Below are positions 15,327 through 22,881 of a stretch of DNA of 32,090 nucleotides, in pieces. A model generated the notes under the pieces. The model did not search any database, was not told the origin of the DNA, and saw only the letters and a program-made list of their open reading frames with translations. Made by a program: the position numbers and the translations under genes. How positions within the stretch are numbered: the first letter of the stretch is position 1; each line of letters opens with the position of its first letter. Source of the DNA: Actinomycetota bacterium (GTDB lineage Bacteria; Actinomycetota; Thermoleophilia; Gaiellales; F1-60-MAGs149); NCBI GenBank assembly GCA_009885805.1, contig VFJZ01000058.1, positions 1-32,090 of the forward strand. The letters run 5' to 3'.

Positions 15327-16136
15327 GTGCTCCGATCCTGCCTGGATACGCTCGCCTCGCGCGGCGGCTACATCGGCGTGATGGCGGTCTGGGTGCCGTC
15401 GGCGCTGTACGTCGACGCGACGTTCGACCGCTGGGCGCAGTCGGTCGTCGCCGTCGTCACCTGGCTCCTGCTCGCGATGGTGTTCGCAGCCGTCGGCGCG
15501 CGGGAGCGCCGCCAGCTGGTCGTCGTCGTGATCGTCGCCACGGCGCTCGAGATCACGTTCTCGATCGTCTGGGGCCTCTACGTCTACCGCTTCGAGAACC
15601 TGCCGCTGTACGTGCCACCGGGGCACGGCCTGATCTACCTGCTGGCGCTGCGCCTGTCCGAGTTGCCCGGCGTGTCCTGGAGCCGCCGCCTGACGTCCGG
15701 CGCCGTCAGCGTCGCGGTCAGCGCCTGGGTCGTCGGCGCGCTGCTCCTGCCGGAGCATCCCGACCTCGTCGGCGCGGCCCTGCTGCCGTCGCTCCTCTAC
15801 TGCCTCTGGCGGGCGCGCCGCTTCCACGTCTACGCCGGCGCGTTCATCGCGACGAGCGTGCTGGAGATCATCGGCACGCAACTCGGCAACTGGCGGTGGG
15901 CGGCGACCGTGCCAGGGCTCGGCATCTCCCAGGGGAACCCACCTTCAGCGATCGCCGCTGGCTACTGCCTGCTGGACGCCGTCGTGCTCTACCTATGCGG
16001 CCGGCCGTGGCTCACGTTCCCACGAGAACGGTCCGACGCCAGCGCAGGGCCCTCCACGACAGTCAGCGCCGTCCACGTGATCGCAGACCCGACACACCAG
16101 GTGCAGACCGCGGCGATCTCGATCAGTTCGAGGTAG
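15327..16136 (+). CDS. Polytopic membrane protein, unknown function
   Basis: The 269-residue product has about seven or eight hydrophobic helices, among them WAQSVVAVVTWLLLAMVF, LVVVVIVATALEITFSIVW, SVAVSAWVVGALLLP, AALLPSLLYCLW and AAGYCLLDAVVLYLC. Conserved-looking polar loops are LYVPPGHGLIY and GTQLGNWRW followed by GISQGNPPS. I do not recognise the family. About the last 40 residues (after RPWLTF) are antisense to a VKOR remnant and look like read-through beyond the original end; the decayed copy downstream ends sooner. The GTG at 15327 follows a -10 box by 7 nt; the ATG at 15379 is a shorter alternative. Confidence 0.75.
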   Translation: MLRSCLDTLASRGGYIGVMAVWVPSALYVDATFDRWAQSVVAVVTWLLLAMVFAAVGARERRQLVVVVIVATALEITFSIVWGLYVYRFENLPLYVPPGHGLIYLLALRLSELPGVSWSRRLTSGAVSVAVSAWVVGALLLPEHPDLVGAALLPSLLYCLWRARRFHVYAGAFIATSVLEIIGTQLGNWRWAATVPGLGISQGNPPSAIAAGYCLLDAVVLYLCGRPWLTFPRERSDASAGPSTTVSAVHVIADPTHQVQTAAISISSR

Positions 16137-16187
16137 GTGAGATAGACCGAGAACAGGGTGCCGGTAGCGGCGACGGACAGCCCGGCG
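16040..16187 (-). pseudogene. Vitamin K epoxide reductase (VKOR) C-terminal remnant
   Basis: The minus strand reads TLFSVYLTYLELIEIAAV then CTWCVGSAITWTALTVVEG. This is the last transmembrane helix pair and the CxxC active site of bacterial VKOR, which reoxidises DsbA-type disulfide catalysts. Only about 50 of the usual 150 or so residues remain. Directly upstream on the minus strand the sequence switches to the first codons of a PilZ gene copy, so the VKOR 5' part has been replaced. There is no start codon of its own. The frame stays open downstream to 15989, antisense to the end of the membrane protein gene. Confidence 0.72.
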
Positions 16188-16729
16188 GTCACGGCGGTCG
16201 AAGTCGGCGGTGCGCAGCGTCGAATCTCCCCCGTGGATCTAGCGGACGTCCGGTGCTCCGATCCCGCCTCGATGTGCTGGGCGCAAAGCGCGGTCGCCGT
16301 CGTCACCTGGCTCCTGCTCGCCGCCGTCTTCGCCGCCATCGCGGCGTGGCCGCGAGCCGCCGCCTGACATCTGGGATCGTCAGCGCCGCGGTCTGTGCCT
16401 GGGTCGCCGGCGCGTTGCTCCTGCCGGATCAACCAGATGTCGTGGGCGCCGCGCTGCTGCCCTCGCTCCTCTACTGCCTGTGGCGGGCGCGCCGCTTCCA
16501 CGTCTGCGCGGGCGCGTTTATCGCCACCAGCGCGCTCGAGATCGCCGGCACGCAGCTCGGCAACTGGCGCTGGCCCGACACGGTGCCCAGCCTGGGCATC
16601 TCGCAGGGCAATCCGCCGTCCGCGATCGCCGCCGGCTACTGCGTGTTCGACGCCGCAGTGCTCTACCTGTGCGCCCGGCCGTGGCTGGACGTTCGCCGAC
16701 GACGGGTTGCCGCCGAGCCGACCGGGTGA
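16183..16729 (+). pseudogene. Decayed duplicate of the PilZ/membrane-protein junction
   Basis: Positions 16183 onwards match 15259 onwards at a constant offset of 924, then 926: the first 16 or so PilZ codons on the minus strand, the spacer, and the membrane gene. The PilZ ATG and both -10 boxes are mutated. In the membrane gene copy (GTG at 16253) two deletions remove roughly 75 and 170 nt. The first shifts the frame and the second restores it, so a 158-codon frame survives with a scrambled Arg-rich middle. The last four helices (VSAAVCAWVAGALLLP to YCVFDAAVLYLC) are nearly identical to the intact gene. It is most likely non-functional, though the tail could be translated. Confidence 0.82.
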
Positions 16730-16746
16730 TTAGCCGACGCCCGGCC

Positions 16747-16752
16747 TAGGAT
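16747..16752 (+). promoter_or_regulatory. -10 box TAGGAT, leaderless start of the AIM24 gene
   Basis: TAGGAT is followed by 6 nt and the ATG at 16759. Confidence 0.5.
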
Positions 16753-16758
16753 GCGTCA

Positions 16759-17442
16759 ATGGACATCTCGATTCGTCACGCCCCCGCCTTCGCCGTCGCC
16801 CGCGCTGCGCTCGCGCCAAACGAGGCGATCCGCGTCGAGTCCGGAGCGATGCTCGCGACCGGCGGTGACATCTCCTTCGAGGCGAAGCTTCAGGGCGGCC
16901 TGATGGGCTCGCTGAAGCGGAGCGTGCTTGGCGGCGAGTCGTTGTTCATGACGACCTTCACGGCGGGCCCCGGCGGCGGCTGGGTCGACTGCGCCGCGAA
17001 CCTGCCCGGCGACGTGGCGGTGCGGACGGTCGATCCGTCGGCGGGACTGAACATCGCGCGCGGCTCGTTCCTCTGCGCCGAGTCGACCGTCCAGATCGAC
17101 ACGAAGTGGGGCGGGTTCAAGAACATGTTCGGCGGTGAGGGCGGCTTCCTGATCCACGCGAGCGGTCAGGGCGAGGTCGTCGTCGCATGCTTCGGTGCGC
17201 TGGAGAAGGTCGTGCTCGCGCCGGGCGAGCGTTTCACGCTCGACTCCGGCCACATGGTCGCGTACGACCCGACCGTCCAGATGACACTGCGGAAGGCGGC
17301 CACGGGGATTATCCAGACCCTGAAGTCGGGCGAGGGGTTCGTGTTCGAGTTCACGGGGCCGGGCGAGGTGTGGACGCAGACGCGCAACCCGAACGCGCTC
17401 GTCTCGTGGCTGACGACGGTGCTGCCCTTCTCGCGCTCTTGA
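16759..17442 (+). CDS. AIM24/TIGR00266 family protein
   Basis: The 227-residue product is all-beta, with VESGAMLATGGDISFEAKL, GGLMGSLKRSVLGGESLFMTTF, and FLIHASGQGEVVVACFGALEKVVL with APGERFTLDSGHMVAYD. This is the pattern of the AIM24 (formerly DUF124) family, related to a mitochondrial biogenesis protein; the bacterial role is unknown. No signal peptide or membrane segment is seen. The ATG follows a -10 box by 6 nt. It ends 1 nt from the convergent aldehyde dehydrogenase stop. Confidence 0.88.
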   Translation: MDISIRHAPAFAVARAALAPNEAIRVESGAMLATGGDISFEAKLQGGLMGSLKRSVLGGESLFMTTFTAGPGGGWVDCAANLPGDVAVRTVDPSAGLNIARGSFLCAESTVQIDTKWGGFKNMFGGEGGFLIHASGQGEVVVACFGALEKVVLAPGERFTLDSGHMVAYDPTVQMTLRKAATGIIQTLKSGEGFVFEFTGPGEVWTQTRNPNALVSWLTTVLPFSRS

Positions 17443-17443
17443 G

Positions 17444-18946
17444 CTACGCCACGTCGAACCGCACGCCCTGCGCGAGCGGCAGGTCGTGCGAGTAGTTGAT
17501 CGTCGCCGTCTGGCGACGCATGTACGCCTTCCACGCGTCGGAGCCAGACTCGCGGCCGCCACCCGTCTCCTTCTCGCCGCCGAACGCGCCCCCGATCTCG
17601 GCCCCGGACGGGCCGATGTTGACGTTCGCGATGCCACAGTCGGAGCCGACGGCCGACAGGAAGCGCTCGGACTCGCGTAGGTCACTCGTGAAGATGCACG
17701 ACGACAGACCCTGCGGCACGGCGTTGTGGAGCGCGATCGCCTCGTCAAGGTCGCCGTAGGGAATCGCGTAGAGGATCGGCGCGAACGTCTCCGACTCGAC
17801 GACGGGCGTCTGCGCCGGCATCCGCACGATCGCCGGGGTCACGTAGTAGGCGTCGGGGAACCGATCGGCGAGTACGCGCTCGCCGCCGGTGACGGTGCCG
17901 CCGTCCGCCCGCGCGCGGTCGAGCGCCGTCTGCATCGCGTCGAACGACTCGCGTGAGACGAGTGGGCCGAGCAGCGTCCCGGCCTCGCGCGGATCGCCGA
18001 CGGGGACGCTCGCGTAGGCGCGCTCGAGCCGGCCGACCAGGTCGTCGTGGACATCCGTGTGTGCGATCAGGCGCCGCAGGCTCGTACAGCGCTGTCCGGC
18101 AGTGCCGACCGCCGAGAACGCGATCGCGCGGACGGCCAGTTCCAGATCGGCGCTCGGTGTGACGACCATGCCGTTGTTGCCGCCGAGCTCGAGCAGGCTG
18201 CGCCCGAGCCGGCCGGCGATCCGCGGTGCCAACGCGCGACCCATCGTCGTCGAGCCCGTCGCCGACACGAGCGGCAGCCGCGGGTCGTCGGCGAGTTGCA
18301 CGGCGCGGTCGGCGCCGCCGACGATCACCTCGAGCAGCCCGTCCGGGATGCCGCCGAACCGTTCGCCGGCACGGCGCAGGAGCGCCTGACAGGCGAGCGC
18401 CGTGAGCGGCGTCCGCGGCGACGGCTTCCACACGACCGGGTCGCCGCAGACGAGGGCGAGCGCGGTGTTCCAGCTCCAGACGGCAACAGGGAAGTTGAAC
18501 GCGGTGATGACGCCGACCGGGCCGAGCGGATACCACGTCTCGAGCATGCGATGTCCCGGCCGCTCGGAGGCGATCGTCAGCCCGTAGAGCTGGCGCGAGA
18601 GCCCGACACCGAGATCGCAGATGTCGATCATCTCCTGTACCTCGCCGAGGCCCTCGGAGGTGACCTTGCCGACCTCGAGCGTGACGAGTTCGCCGAGCGC
18701 CTCCTTCTCGGAGCGCAGCACCTCGCCGAGCAGGCGGACAAGTTCGCCACGCCGCGGGGCGGGCACCTGGCGCCACTCGTCGAACGCCGCCCGTGACCGA
18801 GCGATCGCCGCGTCGGTGTCCGCGGCCGACGTCGATGCGATGCGCGCAATCACCCCGCCCGTGATCGGCGAGCGCACCTCGAGGTCGCCGCCACCACCGG
18901 TCGCTTCATCGAGGCCGAGACGGGTGAAGAGGGCGGCGGTGTCCAT
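17444..18946 (-). CDS. Aldehyde dehydrogenase, ALDH7 / piperideine-6-carboxylate dehydrogenase-like
   Basis: A 500-residue NAD(P)-dependent aldehyde dehydrogenase with Asn151 (FNFP), Lys174, Glu253 (ELGGNN) and catalytic Cys287 (GQRCTSL). ELGGNN instead of ELGGK, and the C-terminal FGGEKETGGGRESGSDAW, are hallmarks of the ALDH7 (antiquitin/AmaB) group. That group oxidises alpha-aminoadipate semialdehyde in lysine catabolism or related semialdehydes. The ATG at 18946 begins the family N-terminus; CACGAT lies 7 nt upstream as an imperfect -10. In-frame sequence beyond 18946 is antisense to the EamA gene. It is divergent from EamA, with 38 nt between the starts. Confidence 0.9.
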   Translation of the reverse strand: MDTAALFTRLGLDEATGGGGDLEVRSPITGGVIARIASTSAADTDAAIARSRAAFDEWRQVPAPRRGELVRLLGEVLRSEKEALGELVTLEVGKVTSEGLGEVQEMIDICDLGVGLSRQLYGLTIASERPGHRMLETWYPLGPVGVITAFNFPVAVWSWNTALALVCGDPVVWKPSPRTPLTALACQALLRRAGERFGGIPDGLLEVIVGGADRAVQLADDPRLPLVSATGSTTMGRALAPRIAGRLGRSLLELGGNNGMVVTPSADLELAVRAIAFSAVGTAGQRCTSLRRLIAHTDVHDDLVGRLERAYASVPVGDPREAGTLLGPLVSRESFDAMQTALDRARADGGTVTGGERVLADRFPDAYYVTPAIVRMPAQTPVVESETFAPILYAIPYGDLDEAIALHNAVPQGLSSCIFTSDLRESERFLSAVGSDCGIANVNIGPSGAEIGGAFGGEKETGGGRESGSDAWKAYMRRQTATINYSHDLPLAQGVRFDVA

Positions 18947-18970
18947 GCCGCGGATCGTGCCACGGGCCGC

Positions 18971-18976
18971 TACGGT
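18971..18976 (+). promoter_or_regulatory. -10 box TACGGT upstream of the EamA gene
   Basis: TACGGT ends 8 nt before the GTG at 18985; no Shine-Dalgarno is present. The spacer also serves the divergent ALDH gene. Confidence 0.4.
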
Positions 18977-18984
18977 CCGGCTCC

Positions 18985-19833
18985 GTGCGAGCGGCTCCCT
19001 TCGTCTTCGTGCTGCTGTGGTCGGGCGGCTACACCGCGGCGAAGGTGGCGATACCGCACTCGGGGCCGATGACGCTCCTCGCGCTGCGGTTCTTGCTCGC
19101 GCTCGCCGTGCTCCTGCCGATCTGCCTCGTCGTCCGACCCGCGCTCCCACGGGGCGCACGCCAGTGGCGAGATCTCGCCGTGGTCGGCTTCCTGATCCAG
19201 GTCGTCTACTTCGGCCTGTCCTACGTCGCCTTCGACGTGGGCATCTCGGCCGGTGGCCTCGCGCTGATCGTGTCGCTGCAGCCGATCCTCGTCGCACTGC
19301 TCGCGCCCGCGCTTGCCGGCGAGCGCGTCCCGGCGGTGCGGTGGGTCGGCCTCGCGCTCGGCCTCGCGGGGGCGACGATCGTCATCGTCGCCCGCTCGTC
19401 CGTGGAGGCCGAGTCGGCCGGGGCGATCGCGGCCGGGGTCGGCGCGCTGGCAGCGATGAGCATCGCGACCCTGTACGAGAAGCGGCACGGCGGCGAGGCC
19501 CATCCGCTGACGGCCAACGTCGTGCAGTACGCGCTCGGCGCGGCGCTGCTGCTCCCCGTGGCGCTGATCTTCGAAGGGCTCGCCGTCGACTGGAACACCG
19601 ACTACGCGCTGGCGCTCGGCTACCTGGTGGTCGGCAACTCGCTGATCGCGATCACCCTGCTGCTCGCGATGATCCGGCGCGGCGAGGCGTCGCAGGTGTC
19701 GGCGCTGCTGTTCCTGGTGCCGCCGGGCGCCGCGATCCTCGCCTGGATCGTGATCGACGAGCAGATGCCGGTGGCGGCGTGGCCGGGACTCGCGCTGGCG
19801 ATGGCGGGCGTCTTCATCGCCAGCCGACGCTGA
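18985..19833 (+). CDS. EamA/DMT-family membrane transporter
   Basis: The 282-residue protein has ten hydrophobic segments in two five-helix repeats, with the first-repeat start FVFVLLWSGGYTAAKVAI and LLALRFLLALAVLLP, and the second-repeat GALAAMSIATLYEKR and PPGAAILAWIVIDEQ. This is the drug/metabolite transporter superfamily (EamA), usually exporters of amino acids or small metabolites. The substrate cannot be told from sequence. It is divergent from the ALDH gene and followed after 30 nt by the six-gene catabolic-looking operon. Confidence 0.9.
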   Translation: MRAAPFVFVLLWSGGYTAAKVAIPHSGPMTLLALRFLLALAVLLPICLVVRPALPRGARQWRDLAVVGFLIQVVYFGLSYVAFDVGISAGGLALIVSLQPILVALLAPALAGERVPAVRWVGLALGLAGATIVIVARSSVEAESAGAIAAGVGALAAMSIATLYEKRHGGEAHPLTANVVQYALGAALLLPVALIFEGLAVDWNTDYALALGYLVVGNSLIAITLLLAMIRRGEASQVSALLFLVPPGAAILAWIVIDEQMPVAAWPGLALAMAGVFIASRR

Positions 19834-19863
19834 CGCCGGTGTAGGATGACGCCGGGAGGATCA

Positions 19864-20802
19864 ATGGCCGACATCAGCACCGCGACACCGCTCCGCACAC
19901 GACTCGAGTCCGGCGGAACGCCCCGCCTCGAGCACTGGGGCGCAACCTGTGAGTACGGCCTGCTGCGCGACGTCCTCGTCGGCGGCGCCGCATCGTTCCG
20001 CTGGCTCGGCGAGGAGAACGCGCAGTACTCGGCGCTCGTTCGCGAGACGCTCCGCAGGGGTTACCGCTTCGACCGCGACCTCGCTCTGCGGCAGTACGAC
20101 GAGTTCCTCGCCGCCTACCGGGACGCCGGCGTTGCGATCCACAGCCTCGAGGAGCGCGACGACCTCGCCTACGGCGTCTACGCCCGCGACTCCAGCTTCA
20201 TGACGCCGTTCGGCGCCGTCATCTGCCAGATGGCGAGTCCGCGGCGGCGCGGCGAGTACGCGACGACGCTGCGCTTCTACCTCGAGAACGACATCCCGAT
20301 CTACGACCTCGTCTCGGCCGGCAACTTCGAGGGCGGCGACTTCAACATGATCGAGCCCGACACGGCCCTGATCGGCTACACCGGCGGTCGCGGCGAGGAG
20401 GTCGCCGCGAAGCAGGTCGGCGGCTGGATGGAGCGCGAGGGCTTCGAGGTGAAGTACGCCCCGATCGACGAGTTCTACGTCCACATCGACCTGATGGTCT
20501 GCATGCTGGCGGAGAAACTGGCGGCGGTCTGCCTGGAGACGACGGACGACGAGATCGTGTCGTGGCTCCGCTCGAAGAAGATCGAGATCGTGCCGGTCTC
20601 GTTCCGCGACACGATGGCGCTCGGCTGCAACGTCGTCGCGCTCGGGAACGACCGGGTGCTGAGCGTCGCGTCGTCGAAGGACCTCAACGCGCGGCTGCGG
20701 GCACTCGGGTTCACGGTCTACGACCCGGACATGAGCCAGTTCCTGCTCGCCGGCGGCGGCGTCCACTGCATGAGCCAGCAGTTGCGGCGCGACCCCGTCT
20801 GA
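19864..20802 (+). CDS. Guanidino-group hydrolase-like protein (DDAH/arginine deiminase/amidinotransferase superfamily)
   Basis: The 312-residue protein shows the catalytic set of the guanidine-modifying superfamily: YARDSS (Asp109), NFEGGDF (Glu156, Asp159), VHID (His207) and GGGVHCMSQQL with nucleophile Cys302. These enzymes hydrolyse or transfer amidino groups from arginine-like compounds (dimethylarginine, citrulline, agmatine). Length is closest to DDAH/CtlX-type hydrolases. The ATG at 19864 follows GGAGGA by 3 nt, rather tight; an ATG at 19846 in the same frame is an alternative. TAGGAT (19842-19847) is a likely -10. It is the first gene of a six-gene operon and its stop overlaps the CoA-transferase start. 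Confidence 0.85.
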   Translation: MADISTATPLRTRLESGGTPRLEHWGATCEYGLLRDVLVGGAASFRWLGEENAQYSALVRETLRRGYRFDRDLALRQYDEFLAAYRDAGVAIHSLEERDDLAYGVYARDSSFMTPFGAVICQMASPRRRGEYATTLRFYLENDIPIYDLVSAGNFEGGDFNMIEPDTALIGYTGGRGEEVAAKQVGGWMEREGFEVKYAPIDEFYVHIDLMVCMLAEKLAAVCLETTDDEIVSWLRSKKIEIVPVSFRDTMALGCNVVALGNDRVLSVASSKDLNARLRALGFTVYDPDMSQFLLAGGGVHCMSQQLRRDPV

Positions 20803-21593
20803 TGCAGCCACTCGCCGGTCGGCGAGTCGTCTCGATCGCGGTCAACATCCCGGGGCCGCTCTGCACTCGGCGGCTCGCCGACCTCGGCGCGCACGTCATC
20901 AAGGTCGAGCCGCCGACCGGCGATCCCCTCGCGCACTTCGCACCGCGCTGGTATGCCGAGCTCACCCGCGGGATGGAGATCGTTGTCCGCGACCTCAAGC
21001 AGCACCCGCTCGACGACCTGCTCGCCGACGCCGACCTGCTCGTCACGTCCTCGCGGCCATCCTCCCTGGCGCGGCTCGGGCTCGGCCCCGAGGCGATCGC
21101 CGACCACCGGCGCCTCTGCCACGTCGCCATCGTCGGCTGGCCCGGCGGCGGTGCCGAGATCCCCGGCCACGACCTCAACTATCAGGGTGCGGCCGGCCTC
21201 CTCAGCCCACCGCAGATGCCGCCGAGCCTGTTCGCCGACATCGCCGGCGCCGAACGCGCCGCCTTCGCCGGGCTCGCGCTGCTCGCCGACCGCGACCGCA
21301 CCGGCATCGCCGGGACGGCAGAGGTCTCCCTCGCCGAGGCGGCGACGGCGCTCGCCCGGCCCGGCGCGATGCTCAACACGGGCAATCCGTTCTACACCCT
21401 GTACGAGACGGCCGATGGCTGGGCCGCCGTCGGCTGCCTCGAGGAGCAGTTCGCGACGCGACTCACTGCCGAACTCGGCCCCGACCTCGCCGCCGCGTTC
21501 CGTCGCCGATCGGCGGAGGAATGGGCTGCCTGGGCGCGCGACCAGGACCTGCCGATCACCGTCGTCGCGCCCCCGGCTGCACCCGCCGGCTGA
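20802..21593 (+). CDS. Short CaiB/BaiF (type III) CoA-transferase or acyl-CoA racemase
   Basis: The 263-residue product carries family marks: GPLCTRRLADLGAHVIKVEPP near the start, GHDLNYQGAAGLL (His123, Asp124) and MPPSLFADIAG with the likely catalytic Asp146, then RDRTGIAGTAEVSL. Typical members are 360-400 residues. Here the linker after residue 60 is shortened (VVRDLKQHPLDDLL) and the C-terminal CoA-binding part is brief, so this is a reduced form. Members move CoA between acids or epimerise 2-methylacyl-CoA. The start overlaps the preceding stop by 1 nt. Confidence 0.83.
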   Translation: MQPLAGRRVVSIAVNIPGPLCTRRLADLGAHVIKVEPPTGDPLAHFAPRWYAELTRGMEIVVRDLKQHPLDDLLADADLLVTSSRPSSLARLGLGPEAIADHRRLCHVAIVGWPGGGAEIPGHDLNYQGAAGLLSPPQMPPSLFADIAGAERAAFAGLALLADRDRTGIAGTAEVSLAEAATALARPGAMLNTGNPFYTLYETADGWAAVGCLEEQFATRLTAELGPDLAAAFRRRSAEEWAAWARDQDLPITVVAPPAAPAG

Positions 21594-21641
21594 CCCGCGC
21601 TATGCTCGCCGCGCCAGCGACGAGCGACGCAGGAGGCACGT

Positions 21642-22880
21642 GTGACCGCCGACGACAAGCCAGCCGATCCATCGGTCGGACGCGTGCTCGACGACTGGCG
21701 AAACGCGGCCTACAACTGCTTCAGCTCGGGGCACAAGTTCTGTCGCGAGGTCTGCCCGGTCCTGCAGGTCACGCACGACGAGACGCACAGCCCGACCGCC
21801 TTCCACGCGAACCTCGTCGCGATGGACAAGGGACTGCTGACGATCGAGGACGTCGCCGCCGACTACGTCAACTGCACCCAGTGCGGCGCGTGCGAGCTGC
21901 GCTGCCCGAACACGATCTTCGCCGGCGACTTCTACCGCTTCCGCACGCGGACGGTCGACCTCGTCAAGGCGATGCGCGCGCTCGCCGTCGAGAACGACAT
22001 CCATCAGCCCGAGTGGCAGCGCTGGAACCTGCAGACCGACGAGCTCAAGGCCGAGCCGGTCCTCGAAGGCGTCTCGCAGGAGCGCGTCGCCGACTGGGCG
22101 GCGGAACTCGGGCTGCCGATCGGCGGCGAGACGATCCTCTTCTGCGACTGCGAGGCGGCGTTCTACCGCACCTCCCAGCCGAAGGCGGTCGCGAAGCTGC
22201 TGCTCGCCGCCGGCGTCGAGTTCGGGCTGATGCGCGAGCAGTGGTGCTGCGGTGGGCCGGCCGCCGAGATGGGCTACGTCGACCAGGCGCGCCGCTTCGC
22301 GGAGCACAACATCGCCGACTGGCGCGCCGTCGGCGCGAAGCGCATCCTCGTCCTCGACCCGCACGACTACATCACCTTCACCGAGGACTACCCGAAGTAC
22401 TTCGGTGACGACTACGACTTCGAGATCGTCCTCGTGATCGAGCTCATCGCCGAGCTGATCCGCGACGGCCGCCTGACGCTGACCGTGCCGGTCGAGCGGC
22501 GCGCGACCTACCACGATCCGTGCCGCCTCAACAAGCGCAAGGGCATCCACCGCGAGCCGCGCGAGATCATGCGCGCGATCCCCGGCCTGACGTTCGAGGA
22601 CGTCGACCACGTCACGCAGTGGGGCTACTGCTCCGGAGCCGGCGCCGGGCTCGGGATCGAGAAGCCGGAGCTGACCGCCGCGATCAGCGCGCGACGCGTC
22701 GAGCAGGCGGCGACGCTCGACATCGACCTGCTCGTGTCCGCCTGCGTCTGGTCGGAGCGGCCGCTCTCCGAGCAGGCCGCGCCGCACGCGATCGAGGTCT
22801 GCGACCTGATGGAGCTCGTCGCCCACGCGGCGGGTCTGCAGCCCCTCGCCGGCCTCAACGTGGCGGCTGCGGGAGACTGA
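21642..22880 (+). CDS. Fe-S-binding (Fe-S)-oxidoreductase, GlcF/HdrB-like
   Basis: The 412-residue protein has two N-terminal Fe-S sites: Cys26-x7-Cys34-x3-Cys38-Pro, and a clear 4Fe-4S set Cys78, Cys81, Cys84 and Cys88-Pro. The C-terminal half has CCG-type motifs: WCCGGPAAEMGY is intact, while the second reads YCSGAGAGLGI and lacks one Cys. Such proteins carry electrons from a FAD dehydrogenase to quinone or a disulfide. The next gene, 1 nt away, is the matching FAD subunit. AGGAGG (21631-21636) supports the GTG start. Confidence 0.87.
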   Translation: MTADDKPADPSVGRVLDDWRNAAYNCFSSGHKFCREVCPVLQVTHDETHSPTAFHANLVAMDKGLLTIEDVAADYVNCTQCGACELRCPNTIFAGDFYRFRTRTVDLVKAMRALAVENDIHQPEWQRWNLQTDELKAEPVLEGVSQERVADWAAELGLPIGGETILFCDCEAAFYRTSQPKAVAKLLLAAGVEFGLMREQWCCGGPAAEMGYVDQARRFAEHNIADWRAVGAKRILVLDPHDYITFTEDYPKYFGDDYDFEIVLVIELIAELIRDGRLTLTVPVERRATYHDPCRLNKRKGIHREPREIMRAIPGLTFEDVDHVTQWGYCSGAGAGLGIEKPELTAAISARRVEQAATLDIDLLVSACVWSERPLSEQAAPHAIEVCDLMELVAHAAGLQPLAGLNVAAAGD

Positions 22881-22881
22881 G

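Noticed and set aside
16158-16367. A separate 69-codon plus-strand gene
   Set aside because: It is the shifted frame of the decayed membrane-gene copy (VTWLLLAAVFAAI matches the intact gene) and ends at a deletion junction.
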